Source of the DNA: Macrothele yani
Taxonomy: Eukaryota > Arthropoda > Arachnida > Araneae > Macrothelidae
Reading direction: 5' to 3'
NCBI GenBank assembly: GCA_039090855.1
Contig: CM076999.1
Location: 119,225,072 to 119,289,071 of the forward strand
Length of the DNA: 64,000 bases
A program made the position numbers and the translations under genes. Shown piece by piece: positions 50,112 to 61,159 of this stretch. Each line of letters opens with the position of its first letter. Positions within the stretch are counted from its first letter, which is position 1. The notes beneath the pieces are model-generated. The model was not told where the DNA came from, did not search any database, and worked only from the letters and a program-made list of their open reading frames with translations.

Positions 50112-50339
50112 TTCATTTTTTTTTATTTTTTGATTGGAGGTTTAATGACCACCGTGAGCAACTCAATGGGATATAAGCAGTCGCCCGTCCCTAATTTAGG
50201 GTCACTGGTTCCAGGGAAGGGAGAGAGCCAGTGCCATAAGACAAACACAACATCCATGCCTGACCGGGATTCGAACCCGGACCCCTTTCGGATGAATGAT
50301 CAGAGGCCATCGCTTAGACCACTGCGCCACCGGGGCGGC
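50112..50339 (-). mobile_element. tRNA-derived SINE (copy 1)
   Basis: On the minus strand a tRNA-like head at about 50339-50265 (A box TGGCGCAGTGGTCTAAGCG, B box GGGTTCGAATCCCGG) is followed by a about 130-bp body and an A-rich tail (T-rich at 50112-50130 on the plus strand). The exact target duplication CGAACGACTTT lies at 50101-50111 and 50340-50350. The same family is at 57318-57530. Confidence 0.9.
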
Positions 50340-50390
50340 CGAACGACTTTCTTGAGGTACGGTTTTGTTTGCAAAAAAAAGTGTTCATAT

Positions 50391-50589
50391 AATTAAAGAA
50401 ACATGATATTTTGGCGATATTATGGAAGAAATCGCGTGATACCTTACCGAAACGTGGAAAACACAAGTCAAGTGTAACATAGCAACCGAACCATGCATAT
50501 CCTTATGAAAAGTAGCGTGTGTGACGTCAGAATGCATATAAGTTGGGCTAAAAACAAAGGTTTTCCTGAGCTCCTTTATTTTCCGCGTT
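50391..50589. other. Spacer between Tc1 relics, no gene seen
   Basis: Short non-coding interval; nothing recognised. Confidence 0.5.
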
Positions 50590-51672
50590 TATCGTGACAT
50601 TTTATTTCTTGAAGTTTTCGGTTCTATCGATGTCTCAACAGCATGATTCAATGGAATCAACGGCATGAAGAGATATTGGCTGCCCGAAAGCAGGTCAGAC
50701 ATAGCGGGTGGTAGCTTAAGGCACTGGAGTGTCATTTCCTGACCGCGAACACGGTTCCAAGAACCGGAAGCTTTCGAAGAACGAAAGGTCAAGGCCGTTA
50801 CAGCAAGGGACAGTTGTTGTCCGCTACAGCAAGGGATACAGCAAGGGACAGTTGTTGTTTATTGTTAACAGCCCATCGGAACAGGTGGGAAAATGCTACT
50901 CAACTCCATTGCGTGATTCTAGTGTCAATAGGATGCAAGTTATCAACTCAAACTATCAGAAATCGCCTTCACCAATGTGACCTTTATGCACGTAGGCCAA
51001 TAATTTATGTCCCTTTAACTGCACGACACACTACATACTATAGATACTGGGCTAAGGAACATCATGGTTAGGATACGGTGAGGGGAGTCAAGTTCTCTTC
51101 CCTGACGAGTAGAGATTTATTCTGGAGTCTTACGATCGAATATTTCTTGTTGGTAGGGAACGTGGCACACTATTTAACCCAGCTATTGTGCAGGAAACAT
51201 CACATCACGGCTGACATGGATTGATGGTCTGGGCTGGCATAAGTATCGGTGGATGTACGGACCTGTCCGTCATCCGAAACGACAGTCAGATGGCTCAGAA
51301 AGTGAGACTCTCAGACCAATTATCATGCCGTATGCTGCAGCCGTGTCGACCTTCCGGTCCTTTTCGTGGACAATAACGTTTGACCTTATTGACATCGGGA
51401 AGTGGACAGCATGCTCCAAGAGCAGGGAATCAAGCGTATGGATTCTCCAGCATGCTCTCCTGACTTAAATTCAATTGGACATGCCTGAGACACACTTCTC
51501 AGATTCATGGCAGCTCGGCCGACACCTCCATCGACTCTTCGTGAACTGGAGACCGCCCTCGTTAAGGAGTGGGAAAGATACACGTAAAAACTCTTCCACA
51601 ACCTCATCAATTCCATGTCACACATGTGTGCAGCGGTCTTATTCGTTCCAGGGGACCATACACCTTACTTGA
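50590..51672 (+). pseudogene. Tc1-like transposase relic
   Basis: Plus-strand fragments in different frames: a weak N-terminal region at 50650-50960, RFILESYDRIFLVGRERGTL near 51115, GLMVWAGISIGGCTDLSVIR near 51220, SPACSPDLNSIGHA near 51450 (Glu position lost), and STLRELETALVKEWERYT with LFHNLINSMSHMCAAVLF near 51530-51650. The order is that of a Tc1 transposase, with the second catalytic Asp region unrecognisable. No terminal repeats could be fixed. Inactive. Confidence 0.72.
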
Positions 51673-51738
51673 GGTCAGTTACCACCTTCAATCTGTCAGT
51701 TTTTCTTGTTGCACACACTTGCATACACCGATGAATCA

Positions 51739-52917
51739 TTACATTATGACCACCTACCTAATAAGCTGTAGGTCACCTTCTAGCCCGCAAAACAGCGGCC
51801 ACTCGGAGAGGCGTCGGTTCGATGAGGTTGCGATAGTATCCTGGGGTATCTGGTACTATAATGTCAACAGCAGGTCCTCCAGTTTCCGTACATTTCGGAG
51901 TGGTGGTCATTTAGCGTGAACTCGCTTTTCCAAGTCGAACCACAAATGTTCGATTCGGTTCATGTCAGGTGAATTTGGAGGTCAGGTCATTAACAGAAAG
52001 TCACCGGCATGGCCCTCGAACCACTCCTTGACGATTCTGGCAGTGCGCATGACGCATTATCCTGTTGGTAATGACCATCACCAGCAGGTAACACAGTTGC
52101 CATGAATGGGTGAACTTGTTCCGGTACGATGTTCAGATACATGACAGCGGTCAGTGATTGTGCTATTGGGGTAATGGGGCCTAAAGTGTCCCAAGAAAAC
52201 ATTGTCCACAGCATAACACCGCTGCCGCAGGCCTGTTTCGGCCCAACAGTGCATACAGGTGCCATAGGCTTTGCTGGTAATCGGCGTATCCGCGCTCGAC
52301 CGTCTACCTGATGTACCAGGAATTTTGATTCATCAGACCTGGCCACTTTCTTCCAATCGTCCACGGTCCAATCTCGATTATCTTGGATCCATTTCATGCG
52401 TTGCTGGCGATGACGTGCAGCGAGCATGGGGTCTTCCGCTATACAGGTCCATGCGCAGAAGGCTGCGATGAACTGTGTGCTGCGACACATTGCCCTGATC
52501 ACTACCGTTGTAGCTCCAGGTGATTTGTCGCACTGTGGCCCTGCTGTCACTGTGAACAATGCGCGACAGTCTCTGTTTCCCTCTGGAATCAGTGAACTGA
52601 GGACGACACACGGCTGGACGAAGGTTCATTGTTTGGCCATCTGTGAACCACTTTTGATACGAACTCATTACAGCGGCACGTGAACAACCCACAAGCCGCG
52701 CCGTTTCCGAGATCGTAGTTCCAAGGCGTCGTGCCATCACAATTTGTCCTTTATCAAACTCCGATAAATCGGCAACTTTTCCCACTCTGATTCCGAGCAA
52801 TCTACTAACCAAAAGCTGACCTTTGGGTTGTATATATACTGATCTCTAAACTTCACCTGCGCCACCGTTTGGTCTCCAGTCGCGCTCATTTCTCTAGTCT
52901 GGGGTGGTTATAATGGA
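51739..52917 (-). mobile_element. Tc1-like transposon
   Basis: The ends CATTATGACCACCTACC (51741) and, inverted, CATTATAACCACCCCAGAC (ending about 52916) match well. The left end follows a TA; the right TA is not preserved. Length about 1.18 kb. Confidence 0.78.
51779..52812 (-). pseudogene. Tc1-like transposase (frameshifted)
   Basis: The minus-strand frame from 52812 includes [40 protein letters not shown] (HTH) and [24 protein letters not shown] linker residues, changing frame near 52380-52560. The core follows with [40 protein letters not shown] (first Asp), LWTMFSWDTLGPITPIAQS, and GDGHYQQDNASCALPESS (second Asp). Beyond a stop at 51990 the other frames still show NRIEHLWFDLEKRV (Glu). 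Two or three disruptions in an otherwise complete gene. Confidence 0.85.
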
Positions 52918-53145
52918 ATGGCTGATTGGTGTATTGTTGCACAGCATATTGCATCATGTGCATTAAATTATAATATTGCATACTTATTCGCTAATGTGCT
53001 TGTTTTACCCATATTACTGAATATTCTACTGTACCTTACATAAAAATAATATTTTACGATCAACGTCAGTGGCATATAATTTTCCTTACAACATCTCTTG
53101 CTCCCCCTAATTATTTTGAACTGTGTATATATATATATATATATT
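52918..53145. other. AT-rich spacer with (TA)n, no gene seen
   Basis: It ends in a (TA)n microsatellite at about 53125-53144, the insertion site of the RTE fragment that follows. Confidence 0.6.
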
Positions 53146-53747
53146 GAAGATATATCGATTGATTGGGAAAAGCAGAAAGTAACTATACCTACACTTACCT
53201 TGGACAGCAGATATCAAGCAAAGGACACATTGATGAAGAAATTAATCGACGTATAATTTTGGAAGAAACAGCACAATTTTTAAAATATGCCATTATGTCT
53301 TAAAAGAAAAGTGTTTAATCAATGCATCCTTCCATTGCTTACGCATGGAGCAGAGACATGGACCTTAACTACAAAAGACATACAAATAGCACAGAGAACT
53401 GAAAGAAGCATGAAGATATGCATGCTTGGTGTAACCAAGAGAGATAAGAAGAGGAACTCACACATGGATAAGGAAAATGAGAAAAGTGGAAGACATCACG
53501 ATCAGAGTAAAATCCCTGAAATGGAAAGGGACTGAACATGTTGCCAGAAAAACGGACCATCGATGGACAGTCGAAATTTTAGATTGGATTCCAAGGGACA
53601 GGAAATGACCCAGAAGAAGACCACATGGGAGATGGGTTCATGAAATTCGAAAACATGTAGAAATGACATGGAGGATACTGACGCAATATAGACAATTTGG
53701 AGAGAAATTTGGGGAGACCTTCATCTAGCAGTGGAAAAATAATGCCT
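53146..53747 (+). pseudogene. RTE copy 3, C-terminal ORF2 fragment
   Basis: Degraded homologue of the C-terminal about 200 residues of the RTE ORF at 29580: LGQQISSKGHIDEEINRR-type start at about 53195, MPLCLKRKVFNQCILPLLTH, GAETWTLTTKDIQIAQRTER, MLGVTKRDKKRNSHMDKENE, and then a frameshift into the GRWVDEIRK region. It is flanked by TATA-rich repeats on both sides, so the target duplication cannot be read. Confidence 0.88.
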
Positions 53748-53859
53748 GATTATATATATATGAATGATCGACAAAGTTATTAATAATTTAAACCTTTTTG
53801 TGTACAACGTTCTAAGACTTGTCTCGGTTTTTTTATTCATACACAGTCAGAGCCGCTTG

Positions 53860-54100
53860 GACCCATACAAATGGTTGGAGTACATTGTATACATTTGCTA
53901 AGTGTCTAAGCGCCTAATACTAACAATTCATCTGAGATGGGTTCGGGTCTGAGTCCCCGGTGAGATATAGATTGTGGTCTTGTCTTAGAGCACTGGTTGT
54001 CTGTCTTGCTTGGAGTCAGTAGCACTAAATTAATGACGGGTGACTACTCATAGCCCGTGAGTTACTGAGTGGTCGTAAAACCCCTCAAACGCAAAAAATA
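53860..54100 (+). mobile_element. Degenerate tRNA-derived SINE (different family)
   Basis: An A-box-like TTTGCTAAGTGTCTAAGCGC near 53895, a T-arm-like GGGTTCGGGTCTGAGTCCCC near 53940-53960, a unique body, and an A-rich tail (CAAACGCAAAAAATAGC) near 54090. There is no clear target duplication. It differs in sequence from the SINEs at 50112 and 57318. Confidence 0.45.
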
Positions 54101-56039
54101 GCATTAAATATAATAAATATTTCATAAACTGTGTTTAAAATAAGTAATATTTTGCGTTTTTCGTTTAAGAAAACCAGAAAATATATTTTCATTTTAAAAC
54201 TATATGTTTAGACTATAACTAAATAATGTGCTTATGCATACCGGAGCGGTTGTTCTTGGCACCAAACAATTAGAGACGTTTTCTGCATTTTCATTTGCGT
54301 CCTCACTTCAATTTATTTTGTTTTCGAAATATTTAGTTAAGAAACGAATTTTATATAGCTGTTTTCTGTGATTAATTAATATTTTCTAGTTTTTCGGACA
54401 TTGACAGATAGTATGAAGACGTCATAAGAAGCCAGTTTATAATTTACCACATGGCTTGTGAATTATTTCTGCTACGTATCTCGAAAATTTCAAGCAAAAT
54501 TAAGCCAGGGAAGAAGCGCAATTGGGCGAAACTACCGATTCAGTTGTTTGAAGGATTCGGTAAAAATCTATATAAAGTCTGTGAAACATGCTTCTGTCGT
54601 TTCTCACTGATCTGTGACTAATAAAACAGGAAATCAATTGATAGACTGTGATCTAGTTTTGGGCTGCGCTGCGGTTTATTTGGAAATTGACCTACCATAT
54701 TGTTATTTTTAAAGTACCTAGATTCCTGTCTTCGCACATTCATATTTCCGAAGGAAAGGAGCTAAGAGAATCACAGCAAAGAGAATCTTCCGAAGGAAAA
54801 TTCTGTTTGCTTTTGGTTATGTTCCATACTCGCTGCATTGCCTTTAACGCCGGTAATAGTAAGTAACAATGACCCCATTCCCAAACTTTCGGCTTCTCTG
54901 AATAGTCTCAAATGCTGTTCGGCAAAAATAAATTATAAATACAAAATGTTATGTTGTGCGTGTTTTCGATGTTGAAGTTTTACTCCTTGGTAAGGTGTTT
55001 CATAAAAAGAGTGCGAAACTTTGGCCTCAGTGATAATTACCGAATGAGGAAAAGAATACACCGATTTGGGAGGGTGTGATAACCTTCTACTTCCCTACAG
55101 TTGCGAAACTCCTTATCAAATAGTAAAACTTCATCTACATCGGAAACACACACACACGCACACAAACATAAAATTCTGTATTTATTATATAAATACAAAA
55201 TGTTCACCTCACCATCTGCAATCATGATACAAATATCTCGATATTTTTAAAATACTACAGTACTATTGAAAACGCCTTGTAGAAAAGTTTCCTGTTTACT
55301 TACAATTTAATAACCAAGACAGTTAATCTCCAATGATATCCAAAGGCTCTTTAAATAAAACTGTTTCACTGATCAGAAGGAGCTGTTCATAAATACATAT
55401 TCATAATATTCCAGACGCCAGGCAAAGAAACTGACAAAAATATGTTTTCTGCTGTTTTGGTATGTGACGTGTCACTTTACACAAACTGAACCTCGAAACT
55501 CTGATAAAGTTTATCTGTTTCGCCTTTGATTATTCAAAGGGCGAACGGTGTGCGTCTGAAAACAACAAAACTGAAATAATTCTTATGAATTTACAGCGCC
55601 ATCTAGCACTGAAGCATGGAGTAATATATAAATTGGATCTTGACTATTTCAAACGAAAAGTACCGTGGGCATCAGTAAAAAATTACTGAAATGTTCCAGT
55701 AAAGGAGATGTGGAAAGTGTTCTCTCTCATAATCAAGAGTACTTTTTAACATATTTTTTAAACAAAAGTTCGTATTTAAAATATTACTCTACTGTCTTTA
55801 TGTTAATATTTAAAAACGAACTGCGCATGTATATGCTGGATTTGAAAATAAATATGTTTTTTGCCCCCTATCATGCCAGTCATAAATTTCTGCGATGTAC
55901 TAATTATGAAACATAAAACTTCGATTTTCGCTATATGGCGTAATGAAATTTTTATGTATAATATCATGAATGTCCTTAAAAAATATCAGGCACACAAAAT
56001 TTTCCGGTCTGGATTGAACTCAAGAAGTTATGCAAAGCA
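54101..56039. other. Non-coding DNA, no gene seen
   Basis: AT-rich. A CA-rich simple repeat is at about 55146-55168. Open frames near 55665-55916 have low-complexity composition and no recognised family. The motif AGCGCCATCTAGCA at 55598-55611 is a common short arthropod motif. Confidence 0.5.
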
Positions 56040-56400
56040 GAGACCCAAAACAAGCAGCGAAAGAAAGAGCTAAAGAAGCAGGTCATGTACTCAGAGACAA
56101 AGTTGCTAACAAGGTGAAGAACATGCTAAGAGGTTGTGATAAAAGGAAGTGACGAATGAGTGTGATTCCTTCAAGAAGAGCCAAGAGGAGAACACACGAT
56201 ATCCTCGATCTCAGAGCTATGGCTCTCATTCATAGTCACTCTGCAATGAATGTGTGTGTAAAGTCAAAATTGCATTTGTTTATTTTCCCTCCTACTCAAA
56301 GAAATACAGATAAAGTTTAATGGATGGAATTCTATCCTTTGGCAAATATTCGAGATGGAAGTCCTTTAAAATCTAATTTTGCTGCTAGTATAGAAAAATA
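56040..56400 (+). pseudogene. Possible Polinton/Maverick capsid relic
   Basis: One frame reads SVIPSRRAKRRTHDILDLRA, MALIHSHSAMNVCVKSKLHL and FIFPPTQRNTDKV, then a stop, then WMEFYPLANIRDGSPLKS. The CxKSxLxLFxxPPTQ...Y/FHPLAxxxDGxPL pattern resembles the N-terminus of a protein found in Polinton/Maverick-type elements of arthropods and nematodes. The preceding basic stretch (KEAGHVLRDKVANKVKNMLR) could be the end of a minor capsid-like protein. Only about 120 codons remain before a Tc1 element begins. The call is from memory of the family pattern. Confidence 0.4.
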
Positions 56401-56551
56401 CAGAGTCGAGGCATATTATTTTGACCACCTGCTACTTTTGACGTCAACAGCGCGTAGCCAATGAATGAAGACATGTGTCGTGAGCTGGCTTGGAGGGTAT
56501 ATAAGGTGTAGTGTATGCATGCATTCTGAAAATATATCACTCGTTGCTGTC

Positions 56552-57827
56552 ATGGGCAAAAGGAGCGATTTATCAGATTTGAAAAATGGGATGATTATCT
56601 GCTTTCAGGCAAAGGGTGGCGGTATTTCTGAAACAGCTCCGTTAGGGAACTGTTCATGTGCTGCTGTGGTTAAAGTGTATCGTGATTGGAGAAATAGCAC
56701 CATTGTGAATAAGCGAAGTGGAAACTGCGGAGCACCAGGAGCTATTGATGTGAGAGGTGAACGTCGGCTGCGAAGCTGCGTGAGAGTCGATCGGCACGCG
56801 GCAGTGGAGCAACTCACTGGCCGAATGAACCAGGGAGCTACCGGAAGTGTGTCTAAAATGACAGTTCAGCTAACCCTGCTGCGTATGGGACTCCGATGCA
56901 GACTGATGGTCACTGCACCTATGTTAACGAAGGTACATCTGCAGAAAAAACTTACATTTTCACGGCAGTGTCGGAATTGGACCTCCGCTGGTTGGCAAAG
57001 GATTACCTTCGATGATGAGTCACGTTTTCTGCCTCATCGAATGGATGGACGTTGGCGTATAAGGCGAGAAATATCGGAGAACAAACACTCTTCAACCATT
57101 GTTGGAAGAACGCAAGCTGGTGGGGGCAGCGTTATGGTCTGGGGAATGTTTTCGTGGCATTCCCTGGGTCCACTCATACTTGTGGAAGGTACTATGGACA
57201 GAATTCGTTATGAATCCATCTTTGCAGACCACGTGCACCCATACATGCTGATTGTCTTCCCTGGGGCGGATGGGATCTGCCAGCACGACAATGCGACGTG
57301 TCACACAGCTAGATTTTGTTTTACTGGGGATTCAACGGCTACCGTGAGCAACTCAATGTGCTATAAGCAGTCGCCCGTCCCTAATTTAGGGCCACTGGTT
57401 CAGAGAAGGGAGAGATCCAGTGCCGAAAGACAAGCACAACATCTATGCCTCACCGGTATTAGAGCCCGGGCCCCATTACGGACGAATGATCAGAAGCTAT
57501 AGCTTAAACCACTGAGCCACCGGGGTCAGCCTAGAAATTTCCGAGAGTGGTTGGAAGAGCACAGAGAAAACCTCAAAGTACTTCCTTGGTCCCTTAATTC
57601 CCCATACTTAAATACAATTGAGCACCTGTGGGACCACCTCGATCGTGTTGCTCGCTCTATGGATCCTCCACTACGCACCCTCTAATAGCTGTCAGATGCA
57701 CTGCAATCATCATATCTCCACATACCTGTGAACACCTTCCAGTATCTTATTGAGTCACTCCCAGCCTGTCTACCTGCTGTCTGCGCTGCACACGCGGTTA
57801 TTCTGGATATTAGCGGGTGGTCACAAT
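56552..57827 (+). pseudogene. Tc1-like transposase split by a SINE
   Basis: ATG at 56552 (MGKRSDLSDLKNGMIICFQA) and an open frame for about 255 codons: HTH (GISETAPLGNCSCAAVVKVY), linker, second HTH (GATGSVSKMTVQLTLLRMGL), RITFDDESRFLPHRMDGRWR (first Asp), GGSVMVWGMFSWHSLGPLIL, and GICQHDNATCHTAR (second Asp). There the SINE enters. Coding resumes at about 57530 with FREWLEEHRENLKVLPW and SPYLNTIEHLWDHLDRVARS (Glu kept, the SPD Asp reads Tyr), then a stop after RTL. It was better preserved than its relative before the SINE hit. Confidence 0.88.
57318..57530 (-). mobile_element. tRNA-derived SINE (copy 2)
   Basis: Same family as 50112-50339 (shared body GGGACGGGCGACTGCTTATA on the minus strand), but the tRNA head is mutated (B-box region reads GGGCTCTAATACCGG). 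An approximate target duplication CTAGATTT / CTAGAAATTT lies at 57309 and 57531. Confidence 0.85.
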
Positions 57828-57839
57828 AATGTGAGTCGA

Positions 57840-58760
57840 CTTTGTACATGCATTTGTCTATGAAACAGCTCTGCGTGAAAGTAAAAATACACTAGTTTCC
57901 GAAACTGAAGGAAAACCCGAAAAGTCGCGATCATGTTGTAACGGCTACGAGGCATCATTTGACAGATGAACTAAGAAAGAGAGCGGTCGGAAGATTAGAG
58001 GCAGGCCAAAGTCACGTGGAAGTTGGAAGATGGCGGGAAGTGATTCCTTCTGTAGTCCGTATAGACTTGAACCAATTTTAAAATATGCAGGCAATATCCC
58101 GAAGGTACAGCGAACGAAAGCGGGGGCTGCAACATCCCTGGATGCCCGATATCTCTGATTAACTGCACGGAGGAGCATGACTGCTATCTGGACACAGCTG
58201 CGATCTTCACTTGCATGCGACGCAGCTACAGGAACGGTAGTGTCTCCTTCCATTTTGAGCTGAAAGCTTGGTGAAGGAGATCTTTAAGCTATGCGACCAG
58301 CACTTTACGTGACTTCTGCCCCGTCACGGGAGGAGGGGGTCAGTTTCAGTTCGGAAAGACCATGTCAATTGCACTAAAAACCAAATGAGGTCAGTAAGTA
58401 CTCTTCACAGTAGTCCAGATTTACTTTGCAGAGAGATTCAAGATTCCGGGCGTACTCTAATCTGGAGAGAACCAAGGTCACGATGTCACCCCTCTAGGAC
58501 CCGTGAAAGCGACACGCATACACTTGAAAGGGTGTTGGTTTGCAGTGGCATCCTGTCAGTTGGACGCGCAGACTTCTGTGTGTTTCCAAGAGCAACTATG
58601 AATGCTCTGTGCTATAGGGATGAAGTTCTGATCCTCTATGTTTGCTATTATGCAAGTGTCATAGGAAACAATTTTTCATATAAGACGATAACGCTTTTTC
58701 TACGGAGCGAGGCTGATAGAACAATACCTTCAAAAGGCGGCCATTGCCCGTATGAATTGG
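57840..58760. other. Non-coding DNA, no gene seen
   Basis: Longer open frames at 57945-58253 (minus) and 58385-58768 (plus) have no recognised motif and are probably chance. Confidence 0.45.
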
Positions 58761-58763
58761 TCA

Positions 58764-58945
58764 GCTAGATCTCCCGGCGTCAGTCCGATCCAGCATCGAG
58801 CATGTCTGGAATTCTCTACGGAGACGTGTTGCTGTCCTCCACATCCCTCCGCAAGACATGGATGAGCTTAGACAAATTTTGCACAAACAATGGTTGTTAC
58901 TACCTATTGAGCTCCTAGATATCATCAATAGCATGAAACATCGCT
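58764..58945 (+). pseudogene. Tc1-like transposase C-terminal fragment
   Basis: One frame gives RSPGVSPIEHVWNSLRRRVA, VLHIPPQDMDELRQILHKQW and LLLPIELLDIINSMKHRSG, the Tc1 terminal region with the catalytic Glu in PIEHVWN. Truncated on both sides; the Gypsy relic follows directly. Confidence 0.8.
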
Positions 58946-58973
58946 CTGGGATTTTGTGTTTACATGAACATTT

Positions 58974-60938
58974 GAAGCATTAGGCAGTGCTCGATCAAGA
59001 AAAGGAAGGGGTAATGGTTCCCATAAGCTATGCTTGCAAGAAGCTGAAGAAGACTGAAAAGAACTACTCTACGACGGAGAGAGAATGCTTAGTCATTGTG
59101 TGGGCGGTGAATCATTTTCGTCTGTATCTGTACGGAAAACATTTTGTTCTCAAAACAGACCACAAGCCCATGACCTATATGCTTACGAAAAGCAGCCCAA
59201 ATATCAGGTTAAACAAATGACAGGTGCAGCTGCAAGAGTTTGATTTCGAAATCCACTACATTCCGGGAAAAGAAAATGTAGTAGCAGACTGCTTATCACG
59301 GAACGTAAATACAGCCACGACTGATACAGTGCATCTTCTAAGAGAAAAATGTTCTATAAAAGAAATGAAGGTTTTACAGCGAAAAGACCCAGCTTGGAGA
59401 AATACTATTGACCATCTCGAAGGAAAACGACAGCAAACCTCCACAAAGGGACATGAATTTTTCTTTTTGGCCGAAGGTGTACTTTACCACTACTCAACTC
59501 TCCATTGATCTCAAGTGAGACAACGAACGGTGGAACAGCTGTGTGTACCTGAATCTCTAATTGGATAGGTGATGGAAACAACGCATGATTCCTTATTTAC
59601 AAATTGCCATTTAGCGTTTGAGAAAACTCTGCTTCGAATCAGAGAGCATTACTTTTGGTACAACATGTATGCAGACATTCAGAATTTTGGAGCTTCATGT
59701 CATCAATGTTTGGCGCGAAGGAGATACAAGGCTTCACAAAAGGCACCGTTGCAGCGAATGCCAACTACAAGCCGTCCATGGGAAAGGCTGCATGTAGATG
59801 TTCTATAGGGCCTCTAAGGCGGAGCGACGAAGGCAATATATATGTTCTCACCATTCAAGATGCATTCATTAAATTTCCATTAGCCTATCCAATGCCGGAC
59901 CAAAAAGCTCAAACTATTGCGAAAATTTTACTCGAGGAAGTATTTTGTTTGTTTGGTGTGCCTGAATTCATGGTTAGTGATAGGGGTGCTAACTTTCTCT
60001 CTGGAACTATGAAGCAACTTTGAGAAAAAATGCAGATTAAGTATTTACATACTTCAAGCTTCCATGAGCAGAGCAGCGGGTTGATCGAACGGTTTCATGG
60101 GGTTCTTGCATCCATGCTCAGCCACTTTATAAACCGCAATCACACAAATTGGTGTAATCTTATTCCATTCGCATTATCTGCTTACCGCTCCGCTGTCCAC
60201 GCTACGACCGGGGACACTCCTGCATTTTTATTTTTCGCCAGAGATTTGATTTCACCATTTACCTTGATTCCGCTAAGAACGAGGGAAACCTATTTTTCCA
60301 CAGAGGATTATGTTGAGCATGTTTCTGATACGATAGCTGCAGTTCACAGAGTGGTGAGTGAGAGAATAAAAAATGCCTCAGAAAAACAAGAAACTCACCG
60401 GTTGAAAACAGCGGTTTCTAAAGATTTTAAAGTCGGTCAGTTGGTATTCCTTTATACCCCAAAGGTGGAGGTAGGGCAGAGCAAGAAATTTCCATATTTT
60501 TCTGAGGGCCCATACGGCATCACGAGTATAATGGGCAACGTGAATGCGAATCTGCGGTTGGTAAGCAGCCCAAAGAAGACCGGCATGGCTCATTCTGATC
60601 GGCTACATATATGCTCGACAAGAACACCCAGGCAGACCGTTGCAACACCGGAAGCTTCTGAAAAGCACCAAAGTACTCCGGAGGTACAAGAAAGATGCCC
60701 GAAGCGACTTACACAGGTACTAATTATTCACTCCCACAAGCCATTAGTGAAAATCGTCAAGACCATATTGTCATTGATATGGAACCAGCAAATCGTGTAT
60801 TCGATCTTAGGGAACGGGATATCTTCGGCAGGGTGCGACACACAAACAGGCAACGAGTGTGATTCTTCAGTGCTGGTAAAACTTTTCGACATGTTGAGTC
60901 ATCGACTGCAAAGTACGTGCCTGCAATGTGTTGCGTAA
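58974..60938 (+). pseudogene. Gypsy-type pol relic: RNase H and integrase
   Basis: RT proper is missing. RNase H C-terminal part: PISYACKKLKKTEKNYSTTE, CLVIVWAVNHFRLYLYGKHF, LKTDHKPMTYML. After TGA at 59218-59220: FEIHYIPGKENVVADCLSRN. Integrase zinc finger: CHLAFEKTLLRIREHYFW ... SCHQCLARRRY. A frameshift near 59800 follows. Catalytic core: YVLTIQDAFIKFPLAYPM, EFMVSDRGANFLSG (Asp) and SSGLIERFHGVLASMLSH (Glu). The C-terminus, with a chromodomain-free basic region, continues to 60938. Stops at about 59506, 59566 and 60021. It is a different lineage from the Gypsy at 3467 (no sequence identity beyond motifs). Confidence 0.88.
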
Positions 60939-61159
60939 TAATTCATATTTTGTGATAAACTATTCACACCACGCCGGTTGTTAACGCATTTTTTTTATTT
61001 GTATTTCAGGGATAAACCGTTCACTTCACACAGGTCATTAATGGTATATAGTGAACGCTCTATGACATCGAATATTTTGTGCACCACCGTTAGATTGCTT
61101 AATAATTTTCAATTTGTGAAATGTGTGCATCCGAACATTTTGTGTTTACATGAACATTT

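Larger units (their letters stand above)
49113..50390 (-). mobile_element. Tc1-like transposon with nested SINE
   Basis: The left end CACTCATGCTCATAAAAAAC follows a TA. The right end is probably near 50358-50390 (weak inverted match around GGTTTTGTTTG). The transposase is on the minus strand, and a tRNA-derived SINE occupies 50112-50339. The coding region has two internal tandem triplications. Confidence 0.65.
56409..57829 (+). mobile_element. Tc1-like transposon with nested SINE (family of 42693)
   Basis: The ends match TATTATTTTGACCACCTGC at the left and, inverted, CTCACATTATTGTGACCACC at the right. The leader CGCGTAGCCAATGAATGAAG and TATA box GTATATAAGG are shared with the 42693 copy. A SINE at 57318-57530 splits the transposase. 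Confidence 0.85.

Noticed and set aside
50265..50339. Functional tRNA gene
   Set aside because: It is the head of a SINE with a body, A-rich tail and TSD, not a free tRNA.
58385..58768. Open frame of 127 codons
   Set aside because: No recognisable motif and flanked by transposon debris; probably chance.
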